Notes under the pieces: model-generated
What the model was told of the DNA's origin: nothing
Database searches by the model: none
The model's input: only the letters and a program-made list of their open reading frames with translations
Made by a program: the position numbers and the translations under genes
Source of the DNA: Apostichopus japonicus
Taxonomy: Eukaryota > Echinodermata > Holothuroidea > Aspidochirotida > Stichopodidae
Length of the DNA stretch: 64,000 nt
Direction: 5' to 3'
Assembly: GCF_037975245.1 (NCBI RefSeq)
Contig: NC_092580.1
Span: 18,054,001 to 18,118,000, forward strand
In this document: positions 23,201 through 34,545 of the stretch, one piece after another
Layout of the letters: each line of letters starts with the position of its first letter
Position numbering within the stretch: the first letter of the stretch is position 1

Positions 23201-24777
23201 ATACACTATAACGATGCTGTTATAGTGACAATCAAAACACTGGCATTGTTTTAGTAATGCATGTTGGCCTACGAGTTGGCTAATAAAGTCGTTGAACAAA
23301 GAATAAATGTTTCACCAGACCACGTGACGCAGAAATTGGAAACCATTATTGACAGATGCAATTTTCAAAGGGAATGAACAATTCTCATATCTACTGGCAT
23401 TCGCACCAGCTTCATGTTATCAACGATAATGTTTTACTGTCAATAACAATTAGTCTCTATCGCATGGTTTCATCGAAGAATTTAAAGTGGCAGTCAACGC
23501 TTAATTCACAAATCAAAATAACTAGGCAGTGTTTCTGCATTTTTCTTAAAATCCTATATAATTTTTTATATATATTTTTTTAAACGACAACGGCAACATG
23601 CACCGTTCCTTTGCAGTTTTACATTACAGGGATAGTTCTCGTGAAAATGTAGGGCGCATTCTATACAGGTTCAACCTATCTCAACATAGTTAGAAAAACA
23701 TACTTTCTATGTCACGACTACGGAAATTTTATGGTGCCATCAATATATAAATATATAAAATAATATATAAATATATATAATATTATTTATATATAAATAA
23801 ATATCTAAATATTGTAATGTTTTTGTGCCTAGATATGGAGATGTTGGAATAATTCTCTGATTATTGGAATAGTTCGACATTACGGTGTTGAGATATCTAG
23901 TTCACAATTTGTAAATGTTTATATATCTGAAAATTTAGGTATTCAGGTAACATGTAGTTACTACATCTTTATATTTGAATATTTGAATATTCACATGGTT
24001 TGATACTCAACCACAATATCGTAATATTTCAATATCTTACCATTATGATATGTGCATATTCAGATACAAGATCTTAACATTTTATTTGAGCGTTTATAGA
24101 AGTTTCAATAGAATGAAGCATTTACGATATTCACGTATTCAGATGTACTGTCTTATTATCCTAGTATCTTGATGTTGAGATATTATAAGATATTGACTTG
24201 TTGTTTCTTACATTTCTCTGTCGTAATGTCATATATATCATTTCCATAATAAGATAATTTCTTCAATATCTCAATGAATAACCGCATTAACAGTACGACA
24301 TTTATTGACATTTCTCTGCATATCCATGTCACCTAAAAATCTCCGTACACGACTGGCTTGTCTCTTTTGTCTGCACATATTATATTGCACAATTATTGTT
24401 TGCCTTAGAAATACAGTTTTCTAAGAGAGATATTTATCTTTGATACACTGTCATGGTTGTGATTGCCTCGTATGCGTGGCATCACAGGATTTGTAAAAAA
24501 GGGGTGGGGAACAAAGGAGGGGGATGGTGGGGTGGGGGAGGTTCGGATGCGGGAGGGCAACTTCTGTCTTTCTTCTCAAGAACATGTCTCTTTGCATTAA
24601 TACTATATGCATTTGCAACAGGTCATAAACATACATTGGAACTTCCCCAATCACTACATTTAAGGTTAAACAAGTTTGCTCCGAAGTTGTTTAGATATAA
24701 CGGCTCCCATGCAACCCCCGCCCCACCCCCTCCTCCCCCTCAAAGGAAGAGAGACAAAAGAACGGTACTATTGTTAT
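20280..24777. other. Gene-free stretch
   Basis: No recognisable gene. A C12 run lies at 22361-22372, a G-run near 22730, and an AT palindrome-rich patch at 23740-23815. From about 23820 to 24300 the sequence is a loose series of short ATATTCAGAT- and TTGAGATAT-like words, perhaps a decayed short-period repeat. Confidence 0.5.
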
Positions 24778-24969
24778 GATTCAGAATCGATGCCCACCCT
24801 TCAGAATCGATGCTTACAACCCACCGCACCCAAACCATCCAGCATTGATATACACGACCCACCGGGCCCACACCATACAGTAACGATGTCCACGACCCAT
24901 CGCACCCACACCCTTCAGAAGCGATACACACTACCCACCAGACCCACACCCTTCAGAATCGATGCCCAG
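24778..24969 (+). repeat. 38-bp minisatellite, four full units plus partial ends
   Basis: Units run 24800-24837, 24838-24875, 24876-24913 and 24914-24951, with partial units at 24778-24799 and 24952-24969. Each unit begins TTCAGAATCGATG or a variant and ends CACCGCACCCACACC or a variant. Period is exactly 38 with substitutions only. It is C-rich on this strand. Confidence 0.92.
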
Positions 24970-25826
24970 CTGGCATGACAGCAATCTTTGACAATAAAGT
25001 TTATTTAATAATATCAGTTAATCGATGTCCGGCGGCAACCCTCGAAAACTGTAGATAGATATTTTAACACGTTGAAAAATTCCACCACCTACCGAACATT
25101 TTTCGCGCCCAATGTTTGGGTCGAACCCCATTCCCACTTACTCACTTATACTTTGCAGACTGTCGTATTCAACCTTTCATAATTCTTATTGACTTGCAAA
25201 AAAAAAATGATTCTGCATCTCACAAAAACAAAAATGACAAAAATTAAAACACAAATGCAGATTTGGGTTAGATGAGGAGCCCCTTTTTATTGTGCACTCG
25301 AGTCACTTTATATTAAGTAATATAACCTTGAAGTCTGTGCATGTTAAATGATGTTTTATTCATAACTACTCAACCAGAGTGAATATTCTGTAAAAACAAA
25401 ACTTGTCTGTCAGTTCGTAGAATATATTCAGACAAAATGCCAACCCGGATGTGTATAATATGCAGATTAATGGAATATTCTGTGTTCGAAGTACAGTACT
25501 ATGCTGGCAATATTCTGCATTGATAGGAACAAACACGTCCTAATTAGCATGTTTTATTCTTGAGATATCACTTACTGTTATTAAATTATTCAACGTTTGT
25601 CAATATTTTGTGATTGTTGGTTGCGATAGCAGCGCGAGTGATATCTTTATGGCAGCTGAATTGTTTGTTTGTTTTTCTTCTTTTTTCTTTTATTGTTGTT
25701 ATTATTGTTGTTGTTATTATGATTTTAGTTTATTAATGTTTGTACAATCTACGGAGAAAATATAACATCTAAATCTGAAAATGTCACTTTGAGAACACCT
25801 TTCAAATCAGAATGCAATTTCAAGCG

Positions 25827-26037
25827 CAGAGGCTGACTGGGCATACATTGTTACCTGTCCAGTGATCAAATTAAAGGCGCCCATGCCTTTACAACAAGCG
25901 ACGCATTTAGCGCCTTGGACGAATCTAGCGTCATTCGCGACGAAGTGGATATCGGCGCCTATACAGCAGTTCAGTCTGGTGACGCTGTCGGTGCTTCGGA
26001 TTCAGAGGCGCATCGGTCCCGGGCCAGTGAGTCCCTG
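25827..26037 (+). mobile_element. Short hAT-like miniature element just upstream of the SANT gene
   Basis: The left end CAGAGGCTGACTGGGC and the reverse complement of the right end, CAGGGACTCACTGGCCC, form imperfect inverted ends. Flanks TTCAAGCG (25819-25826) and ATCAAGCT (26038-26045) agree at the six central bases, consistent with an old 8-bp target duplication. It is more GC-rich than its surroundings. Its right end is about 365 bases from the start codon at 26403. Confidence 0.6.
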
Positions 26038-26228
26038 ATCAAGCTATAGCTAAAGTAAAATATCCCAAACGTATTTAGGAAGCAATCAAGAGCAGTGTTT
26101 TTGTTTTATGGAAAATAAAGATATGAAGAAACTTTCACACATCACACTATATATACTGAGTTCTATTTTCTAAGGTAATGTTTTTTTTTCTCTCTAGCTT
26201 CTATTATTTTCTTACTTCTCTACCCCCT

Positions 26229-26241
26229 CCCCCCCCCCCCC
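26229..26241 (+). repeat. C13 homopolymer upstream of the SANT gene
   Basis: Thirteen C in a C- and T-rich setting, 130-160 bases before a likely splice acceptor. On the other strand it is a G-run. Confidence 0.8.
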
Positions 26242-26378
26242 TCCCCTAACTCAATTTAATACTTTGCCGGTCCTCTCCCCCTCTAGGCATTACTGTTTAT
26301 TAAAGGCCGTAACGTTTGCCCTATTGACCATTTTGCAAAACCATCAGCAATTTTACTATTTTCTGACCTTTTTTCAGG

Positions 26379-26517
26379 TGTTTGGAGTGAGCGGTCGATG
26401 GGATGGCCGATACAGCCAGCGTTAAAATGGAAGATGCCGTCCTACCGGAGAATGGGTTACTTAATAACAGTGACAGTAGCGAAATCGCTCGAACCAAGAT
26501 CACAAACGCTCCGGTAA
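26379..26517 (+). promoter_or_regulatory. Likely 3' splice site in 5' UTR and overlapping upstream ORF
   Basis: A pyrimidine tract ending TGACCTTTTTTCAG at about 26377 looks like a 3' splice site 26 bases before the start codon, so a non-coding 5' exon probably lies upstream. An out-of-frame ATG at 26398-26400 has a weak context (T at -3). It opens a 39-codon frame that overlaps the main start and stops at 26515-26517. The main ATG has G at -3 and G at +4. This layout could lower translation by leaky scanning; that is inference. Confidence 0.5.
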
Positions 26518-27596
26518 GGGTCAAATTAAGAAATGTTAGACTAAGGAAACCTAATTGGACCTTAAGGGAATCGCAGGACCTCCTAGACGAATTCGAAAAG
26601 CTTAAGATGATTCTCAACTCTAGAGGTAACACGGGTGTATCTACGAAAGCTAAACGTAAACTAGCTTGGGGCCGCATCGCGCAGAAGATTAATTCGAAGG
26701 GGCACTCAGCGGTTAAGAGGACTGTCTACGAGTGCAAAAGAAGGTGGAAAAATATGGTAACGTTTGCCAAGTTATCTATCCTGGAATTTGTGAAAGCGAT
26801 TAAACTTGGCGGCGATCCGTCTAAGAAGGTGAGTGAAATGGATCGACGAATTACGGAAGTTCATGGGGACCTTAAGTTATTGCAGACCTTACAATTTGCT
26901 GAACACCGTGATCTCGATGCTCTGTCAGACGTGGTCGAAGTTGAACCGGCATCAGAGGTAACCGGCAGTGCTTCGCGGACCGACGAAAATATTGGTTTCT
27001 CTCCGACATCTATCTTCGGTAATCATGCAGTGCATGTGCCATCGGTGCAACAGTCGAACAGGTCACAACAGCCCTCTAAAAATCCGAGACAGTATTTTTC
27101 CGATTACGCCCTCGATAATGACACAGTGTCGCAAAACTTCGAGGAACAAACGCCCTCTATTGAAAATTATTATTCGTTGCAAGCGAATAACCAGGAACAG
27201 TTCAACAATACTAATGGGATACAGTCGGGCCAACTTAACGATCACTCTTTTGATGAAGAACCACGATACTATCGTGGTGTAGCGTTAGATAGTGAGGACC
27301 CACAAGAGACCGCTCTCAGAAAAAGAAAACTTCAGTTAGAAGTAGAAAAGTTGCAACTTGAGAAAGAAGTTCTAGAAATGCAGAAAGTAAAAATCAGATT
27401 GGAAACGAAAGCATGGCGTAAAATGGTTGGGCAGCGTGCGACACCAACCCAGACTCCGCCCCCTTTTGCTATGACTCCTTTTTATTGGCCATCTCCGACA
27501 CCAGGATTTCCGGCATTCTATGGTACGTCACCGAATATCGCACACCCTGGAATGTCACAAATGCATGCCAACTCAACAATGAAGAAAAAAGACTGA
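26403..27596 (+). CDS. Myb/SANT-like DNA-binding domain protein with C-terminal coiled coil, single exon
   Basis: An intact frame of 397 codons with a good start context. Residues about 48-125 form a Myb/SANT-like (trihelix) domain of the kind found in NAIF1 and MSANTD proteins. Trp52 (NWTLRESQDLLDEFEK), Trp89 (KLAWGRIAQKIN) and Trp115 (YECKRRWKNM) mark the three helices. Residues 180-300 are Ser, Gln and Asn rich and probably disordered. Residues about 302-340 (ETALRKRKLQLEVEKLQLEK onward) form a Leu/Glu/Lys coiled coil, likely for dimerisation. Residues 345-380 are Pro, Phe and Tyr rich, and the tail is KKKD. Expected role: nuclear, sequence-specific DNA binding. Such proteins are related to the Myb-like partner protein of Harbinger transposons. 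No Harbinger transposase is visible within several kb, so this may be a host gene or a domesticated copy. No closer orthologue is recognised. Confidence 0.88.
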   Translation: MADTASVKMEDAVLPENGLLNNSDSSEIARTKITNAPVRVKLRNVRLRKPNWTLRESQDLLDEFEKLKMILNSRGNTGVSTKAKRKLAWGRIAQKINSKGHSAVKRTVYECKRRWKNMVTFAKLSILEFVKAIKLGGDPSKKVSEMDRRITEVHGDLKLLQTLQFAEHRDLDALSDVVEVEPASEVTGSASRTDENIGFSPTSIFGNHAVHVPSVQQSNRSQQPSKNPRQYFSDYALDNDTVSQNFEEQTPSIENYYSLQANNQEQFNNTNGIQSGQLNDHSFDEEPRYYRGVALDSEDPQETALRKRKLQLEVEKLQLEKEVLEMQKVKIRLETKAWRKMVGQRATPTQTPPPFAMTPFYWPSPTPGFPAFYGTSPNIAHPGMSQMHANSTMKKKD

Positions 27597-27986
27597 AGAT
27601 GGGCTAAGACAATTCCACAGCTGCCAAGTGCACTAGTTCGGGACGAGTGTGGTAGTGTATTAATACGTAAAGGGTCAGATCCGCGATAAATACAGATAAC
27701 AAACAGCTACTGTGTTAATTGATGATCGCAGCTATCCAGCTTTTCTATCTATTTATATATGCTCTGCAGAAATGTGTCTTACGTTACTCAGCGACATACA
27801 TATCTTAAAGCATCATTTTGCGTCCTTTTCTATGATTTACCTCAACCTCACTGATTCCACTATGCCATAACGACATACATAACTAGCGTATCTATTTAAA
27901 TCTTACTTCAAATGGTGGCATACAAGTCGAAAAATTTGCAACTTTCAACTTTGTTTTTTCTCCAAGATATTTTCCGTTGGGATCCC

Positions 27987-27992
27987 AATAAA
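27987..27992 (+). terminator. Polyadenylation signal AATAAA for the SANT gene
   Basis: First AATAAA after the stop codon at 27594-27596, about 390 bases downstream, giving a plausible 3' UTR. Confidence 0.5.
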
Positions 27993-29655
27993 CCTCGCCC
28001 ATGATATGAATATTTAAACACTACGAACGTCATTGACCAATACGTAATACAACACCAGCTTGATTTGTGTACAGTCTATATGGCAGTTGTACCATTAGGG
28101 AGTTCCATAACAACTCCCTGGTTGTACCAACGCAAAGTCTTGAATCTATTTTTAGCAACGGCTCATAACTAAACCTGGATCTCTGATTGGTTGAATTCAA
28201 ACTAGTGGGTTTGGGGGAACTGTATGCGATTAATTTTAAAAGTGGATTTTGTCGTGGACACTTTTCTCATTATCTGCAAGTATCCTTAATTACTCGCCAA
28301 TTAACGTTGTTGGAAGCGAAAAACTTGGCTAATATCTTAGTTTGCTGTTTTGTGATTGATATATATTTAAAAAACTCGATGGACATGTCAAAAAAGTAGA
28401 AAACCGCGACCAAACGCAAAATGCTGCTTTAATTAGAGTATACTACAGACATGCTTAACGAGCCTGGGTAGAAATCTCGTGGAATGGGAACATATACAAA
28501 TACAAGGCTCTAAACATGAGGACGAGTAGCCTACTGAATCTACCACTAGTATATCTATAGCATATACTTTAAACAAGTACGAATGTGAATCTATGCAGGC
28601 GAGTATTAGTACAGGTTAATATGCTAGAGTACAACGAGTACGAATACGCGGACTTACTACAAGCTCTGCTTCATAGATCAGGAAATTGCAAGTCTAGAGA
28701 AAAAGAGAAAAAGAAGAAGAATTGCTTATACTCCAGTTATACTCACTATCTCTAACCGAGAGGAAACCTTGATGTGGGCGTATACATGGCCGAGAAATTC
28801 AAGATAAAGTTTGGCAGTGTTTATTTAAAGAAGAAATAATATGATTCTTGCCTTTATTGAAATATGTTAATAATCTGGAAAGGTCTGTTTCTGTATTGCA
28901 ACGCATTTGAAGACATTTATATTTTAATACTTTTCTGTTTCTTTTGAAATGCCCAACTCGGCCAGAAGGCTGCTTACTTTAGAAAACATTTATGTTTATT
29001 ACTTTGAACGACAACTCGAAAATGGTTAGTTTTGTTAGGACAATAAAGTTCTGATAGTTTTAGTACAGTTCGTCCAAATGGAAACAAACCATATTTTATG
29101 GCAGAGAAGCTTTCAGTAAGAGAAAGCACCTAGGGGTATTTGTATTACCTCTAAGTTTAAGTTCGTTAAAACTAGTCAAAGTGCACTTTTTGAAAGTTGT
29201 TCCCAAACAAGAAATAAGAGCATAATTTGACGATATCAAATTGAAAAGTGAAAGTGATTCTTGGAGAAGGGGGGGTGGGGGATTGGATAGAATACTTAAC
29301 GTAATTTGAACTATTAGACTTGCTAGCAATATAGGGAAGCCATACTGACGACTTTTATAACATAGAATTTGGGATTTTTTTTTTTCAGAATAGGAATTTT
29401 TATTAAACAATCTGTTTCACTTACTTTTAACTTCTTTGTTAGCGAATTAATTTAGCTAACTAAACTTTTTGTCATACTATTTTTTTTCCATTCAGATAGC
29501 AAAAATGTTTTTATCGTTCAGTTTGAGTGATGAAATTATTTCAAATTTCCCAGCAATTAGCTGCCAGCACAAGTGTACTCAACTCCTAGTTTTTCTCTGC
29601 CTCATTGAAGCGGTCACATGTGAAAGTGAATACCTTAAATATCACTCACATTAAC
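27993..29655. other. Gene-free stretch after the SANT gene
   Basis: No recognisable gene. A small hairpin GGGAGTT-CCATAAC-AACTCCC lies near 28098-28118, bounded by direct repeats of GTTGTACCA. A purine-rich run (AGAGAAAAAGAGAAAAAGAAG type) lies near 28695-28722. Confidence 0.5.
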
Positions 29656-29720
29656 ATCAGGGGCGCAGTCACTATACTTCGTGTGTGTGGTGTGCGGAGG
29701 GGGGGGGTGGGCTTCAGAAA
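29656..29720 (+). mobile_element. Orphan hAT-like terminal sequence
   Basis: CAGGGGCGCAGTCACTATAC with a following G-run matches the general pattern of the other hAT-like left ends in this window. No matching right end was found. It lies about 100 bases before the ~148-bp tandem array. Confidence 0.35.
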
Positions 29721-29761
29721 ACAAATATATAACGCGCATAGTAGAAAATTCTACAATATTG

Positions 29762-30354
29762 TTTCAAACTGTTGCAAACTTTCTGAAAAAACGGTAGACC
29801 GTTGTCTCAGGACGTAATAACATTTCCCCCCCCCCACCCAGTAATAAAAATGATGGTTGAGTAACATTGAGAACATTATAAACAGAATGGTATATACGGA
29901 TGAAATTTCAAAACTGTTGCAAACTTTCTGAAAAAACGGTAGACCGTTGTCTCAGGACGAAATAACATTTACCCCCCCCCCCCCCACCCGGTAATAAAAA
30001 TTATGGTTGAGTAACATTGAGAACATTATAAGCAGAATGGTGTATACGGATGAAATTTCAAAACTGTTGCAAACTTTCTGAAAGAACGGTAGACCGTTGT
30101 CTCAGGACGTAATAACATTTACCCCCCCCCCCACCCGGTAATAAAAATTATGGTTGAGTAACATTGAGAACATTATAAGCAGAATGGTATATACGGATGA
30201 AATTTCAAAACTGTTGCAAACTTTCTGAAAAAACGGTAGACCGTTGTCTCAGGACGTAATAACATTTACCCCCCCCCCCCCCCACCCGGTAATAAAAATG
30301 ATGGTTGAGTAACATTGAGAACATTATAAACAGAATGGTATATACGGATGAAAT
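29762..30354 (+). repeat. Four-copy tandem repeat, about 148-bp unit
   Basis: Units start at about 29765, 29909, 30059 and 30206 with CAAAACTGTTGCAAACTTTC. Each holds ACGGTAGACCGT (an ACGG/CCGT inverted pair), TTGTCTCAGGACG, TAATAACATTT, a C-run of differing length, CACCCGGTAATAAAAAT and GGTTGAGTAACATTGAGAAC. The unit ends GTATATACGGATGAAAT. Copies are more than 95% alike apart from the C-run, so the array is young. Confidence 0.95.
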
Positions 30355-32243
30355 TGTACTGCGTGTCTCTGTATGACGTCAGAGCAATGACAATCAAGTT
30401 TACTTATTTATTAATATATTTTGATGTTAATCTTCATAGACGCAACCATAAAGTATTTAAACAGTAACTAAGATTAATAGCCTAAACAAGAACTACAAAC
30501 TGCTAGATTGTTTTTAATTTTATGGAGTCTTTGTTTTTATTGTTATGTTGATTTATACGATATCATTAGGACGAAATCGACAGCGTCTGGACTGAAATGA
30601 ATACATTATCAAACAAGAGAACGACACACAGAGAGCCTCTTCAATATACCCAAATTTGGTGCGTATTCCTAATGCGTTTGATAGGAGAATAAGAGTAAAA
30701 AGTCGATGGTCGCCATCCCATCCAGCCCCCCCCCCACCCTTCCACTCACTTTCACCGTCACTCGTCACCACCCCCTAACCATACAGACGTCATTGCTGAA
30801 ATTGTCTCCTTGCTTGCTTTAACTTCCTCTATACGGACCAGGGGCACAGCCACCATTTAAGTTACGAGGAGGGCTAACATGTATCGTCCTGGGGAGGGGT
30901 ACCCTCTCATCTTTGATAAAATGTGATACAATGGATGGTACCTAAATTGTTGCTTTGTTTTGTCGCGTTTTGGAACACTGTCGAAGAATTTTCAACTGTT
31001 GAGGTTGTTAACTGAACTTTTCATAATAGTTAGGCCTATTAGCTGTAGTGAATCGGCATGTCGAGAACACTGATCTCAGATCAGTGGTCGAGAACCGAAC
31101 ATTGTTTCCAATACTATCTAGCGCCATCGCTTAATGTAGCTCTCGTGTGGAAACAATCACTACATTTCCATGACAACATGTAGCCTTTATGTGATGTCAA
31201 TAACATACCGCAGCGTGTCGGGGATAATGAAACTGTTGCCCGATTCACTGAGTTAAATTCCCTCACATTGGACTTTAGTGGCTCTACTTTATAGTGATTG
31301 GGTAGTTAATATAATTCAACAGCCACCAGTCCTTTAACCGTGACTGAGATGTGACCTACAAGTAAACAATTTGTAGTGTTATTACCTACAGATGTAACAT
31401 TTGTGTGCGTCCGTGCTTTGAGCAACGAACATTGTGTGTTTATAACTGAACTGTTTCAACATATCGGCCTATATTATGAAAATGTTCCGTCTCTGTAATA
31501 AAACCCCAAGTGCTATATCAACAAGAGAATAAAGTATACTGTTTGGCATGTATTTTGTCAATCGTTATCTCAGTTTTGAACAATATGCAGTTAGTAATCT
31601 AATTAGTCCTACATTATTCTAAGCTTTAAACTTGGCAAGCGTCGACTGCCAAATGAAAAAATATATATATTCGGCATCCCAACGTTGTCAAGGCAAAGAA
31701 CCCATTGGAGTGACCATTATGACAGACACAAGTGTTGCTGTCAATACAGAAAGCAACAAGTAACCTCAGCCCAGGGTTCCAAACTCGTAACACACTCAAA
31801 ACATCTTGAAGGTAGAGTGAAATGTATAAATATACCCTCTCCGGCTTGTCAAAAAGACATTCCGGCGAAATCCATCAGGATATTGGAGAATCAAGAATAC
31901 CCTGCTCTGATAAATAATCACTTAGATCTGAAACGAATAATACATATATAGATATATATATATATATATATATTCCTCTATGAATTCATTCCTGAGGAAT
32001 CCAGTTTGCTGAGGCTCGGTAAGGTTATGAAGTATATTCTATACTAGCTGAAGCTTCAAGTACTTGCGGCTGAAGTAAATTTATATAACCTCTCTTGTTT
32101 ACACAACGGTCTGGTTATTTGTGCGCCACAGTAGGTTATTCCTTTTTACATTCCTAAACTGTATTCTTCCCTTGCTAAACGTACAATATTATAATCATAA
32201 TTTAACGATACATCACAACAACTGTCATGCAGTTAGTAGTGGG
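30355..32243. other. Gene-free stretch
   Basis: A CRE-like TGACGTCA lies at 30374-30381. An orphan CAGGGGCACAGCCACC end, of hAT style, is at 30839. A short TA microsatellite is at 31941-31974. No recognisable gene. Confidence 0.5.
31941..31974. repeat. Short (TA)n microsatellite
   Basis: Alternating TA broken once by a G (ATATAGATATA). Confidence 0.85.
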
Positions 32244-32635
32244 CATAGGCGTAGGAGCCCATTTGATTTGGTGGAAGGGGGGGGGGGGGGGGCTGTAACG
32301 ACCTGCCCGAAAAATATAACAAAAATTTTCGCGCGCGTTCAACATGTTAATGTGCGTATCATATAGGCATGCATCGGTTATTACATCGCATGCCAATTAC
32401 ATACAATCCTTTGCCGTGTTATTACCCTTCCATATTGGTTATAATTATTGGGGAAGTCGTTACAATAATAATGATAATAATAATATCAGTTTAACCATTG
32501 AAAAACACATTGCAAATTATTTTCCTTTCAGTAGGTGTCAGAACAATTCTCAGCATATTACCCGAATTCTCACGAAAATATCTGGTTGGGGGCTGCAGCC
32601 CCACCCCCCTCATACCCCCGCCTCATACACCTATG
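32244..32635 (+). mobile_element. hAT miniature element family B, copy 2, 8-bp target duplication
   Basis: The left end is CATAGGCGTAGGAGCCC and the right end, in reverse complement, CATAGGTGTATGAGGCGG. Flanks GTAGTGGG (32236-32243) and GTAGTGTG (32636-32643) agree at seven of eight. Like the copy at 18950-19436 but inverted, it has CCCGAAAAATATAACA, GCGCGCGTTCAACATGTTAA, CTCAGCATATTACCCGAATT and a GGGGGCTGCAGCCCC block. It carries a G16 run at 32277-32292. 392 bp. Confidence 0.8.
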
Positions 32636-33113
32636 GTAGTGTGTCAACCGTGGACGATCGGAAATTTTCATCGATGAAAGGACCTGAAATAATAAGGGTA
32701 GTGACCAAAATCCTCATTAAAACAGAGTTAGCATGTCAGCCACCCCTCCCCTCCCCACACCTCCCATCATCACCCCTCCCTCCCCTCTCCCTCATATCAG
32801 CCTTTATCCACTGAATGCACTGAATGAGCTAATATAAGATCAATGGTTCGATCTAATAACCTGATCGAATGCACTTCCATTCCTATATAGTTACCTGTGC
32901 ACAATGGATAATTCTACAACCATGTAAGTACTACCGTGAATAATACATACGTGGAATTGGAAATCCAGCTGGATTTGTTTTAGATAAGGATTAATTTGTT
33001 TATAAGTCTGGCAATTAATTCTAAACATTTCTCGCGCGTTTTAAAGTCCCTTGATCTGCTATAAAGTCTCTGTCCTCGAGATCCATAGGACAAACAAAGG
33101 TGATACAATGAGA

Positions 33114-33252
33114 GGTATCTATGCGTGTGAATATCTAGCATGATACATGTTACCTCTAGCATGGAGGTAAAATCTGTTTTTACCTCCATGTCTCTAGCTA
33201 TAGTATGAAGGTAATGTGTCTCACCGAGAGATATTCACACGTTCATAGATAC
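33114..33252. repeat. Nested foldback, about 139 bp
   Basis: Outer arms GGTATCTATG...TGTGAATATCT (33114-33135) and AGATATTCACAC...CATAGATACC (33229-33252) are near-perfect inverted copies. Inner arms CATGGAGGTAAAA (33160-33172) and TTTTACCTCCATG (33178-33190) are perfect around a 5-base loop. The segments between also partly pair, with ATGTTACCT opposite AAGGTAATGT. A C16 run follows directly at 33252-33267. It could be a foldback miniature element or a hairpin transcript. Confidence 0.8.
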
Positions 33253-34367
33253 CCCCCCCCCCCCCCCTATTGAATACACTCGGGTTTCTTTGTTCAAAAT
33301 ATCTTACAAGTTTGAACGTCAAAATAAGATCACGAAGATTAACATCTAACAGAATGGAAATCGTCAAAATGATCTAAAGCCAGTTTCAGTTAGTAAAGGG
33401 GATATTCCAGCCGCTGAACTTTATTACCTAAGAGAATTGCTGTAAACTGTTTGCAATTTCAGGAAAGAACTATAAAACCACACGAGAGATGGAGTATATC
33501 GTGAGTTGAATTGACAAGAGTCAAGAAAAATGATCTTGACGGAATGTAAACAATGATATTGAAAAGCTCGAAGAAAATTAAGAGAACATCGAACAAGGAA
33601 CAGAAGTAAGGAGATTACATCACTTCCATGGAGATCTCGTTCATAAGTATAAAACTCGCATGGGGGTGGGGGAGGGGGGGTACTGTTATCGCGTCTTCGG
33701 CAATTCCCTTGGAATCGTAACTTTGTGCTTACCTGTCGGATGTAAATCGTCAGCTTCTTTTACATCATCGTAACATCACGTTTTTTGCCACTTTTGATGT
33801 TTTTAATATACGCTTCATATTGTTCATGTTCAAGTGGAATTATTTTTCATCAAGGGGATCGTATATCACAAGGAACTTGACGTTTTAAACTATAGTAAAC
33901 ACAATAAAAGCGATCTCGCGGTCACGTACGTTTTCGACAACTTTGCCGACGTGGTCAGCATTTTTCTTCGCAGTGGAGTGCACCGCCATATTTTCCGAGA
34001 GAGGGAGTTGCTCGCACGAGAAAACAGCTCCATGTTGTTGGTTATTGGTGATTCTTGAAGGTATGTGATCTTTATTTAATATCATCACAGATATATATTG
34101 TGTTTCTTAATTAATAGAACTCGTTACAATGAACTGGTGACCGGTTGAAAAAAATAAAAAATACAGCTTAACCGTAAAATTGAACCGGTTAACCATATTC
34201 TTAACGAATGAGCATAGGTTTGGTGCTTCGATTTATTATTCTGAGCTTATGGGGGCAAGAAAAGCACATGCCCACCCCTACCCTTCCTTCCCCTACCCTG
34301 CGGACGCCTATATGCGTTCGTTCTCAACTTTGAACTTATAGTTGAATATTTTTTTCATCCTCCGTGA

Positions 34368-34545
34368 CAAGGGCGGTGGAAGCACTTTTAATCTGGGGGG
34401 CACCGACATCAAAGGGCACTTTGCAGAAATTCGATTGGACTGATGCAGCCTTATATTTAGTACCCTTTATAACACTTATTGTATTATCTTATTTGCGTAT
34501 ACACATCACTCCATCAACGCCCCCCCCCCCACCCCTCAAGGAAAA
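34368..34545 (+). mobile_element. Possible hAT-like fragment
   Basis: Starts CAAGGGCGGTGGAAGCAC with a G-run (CTGGGGGGCACC), and a C11 run followed by ACCCCTCAAGG lies at 34520-34541. The ends are only loosely inverted and no target duplication was found. Confidence 0.3.
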
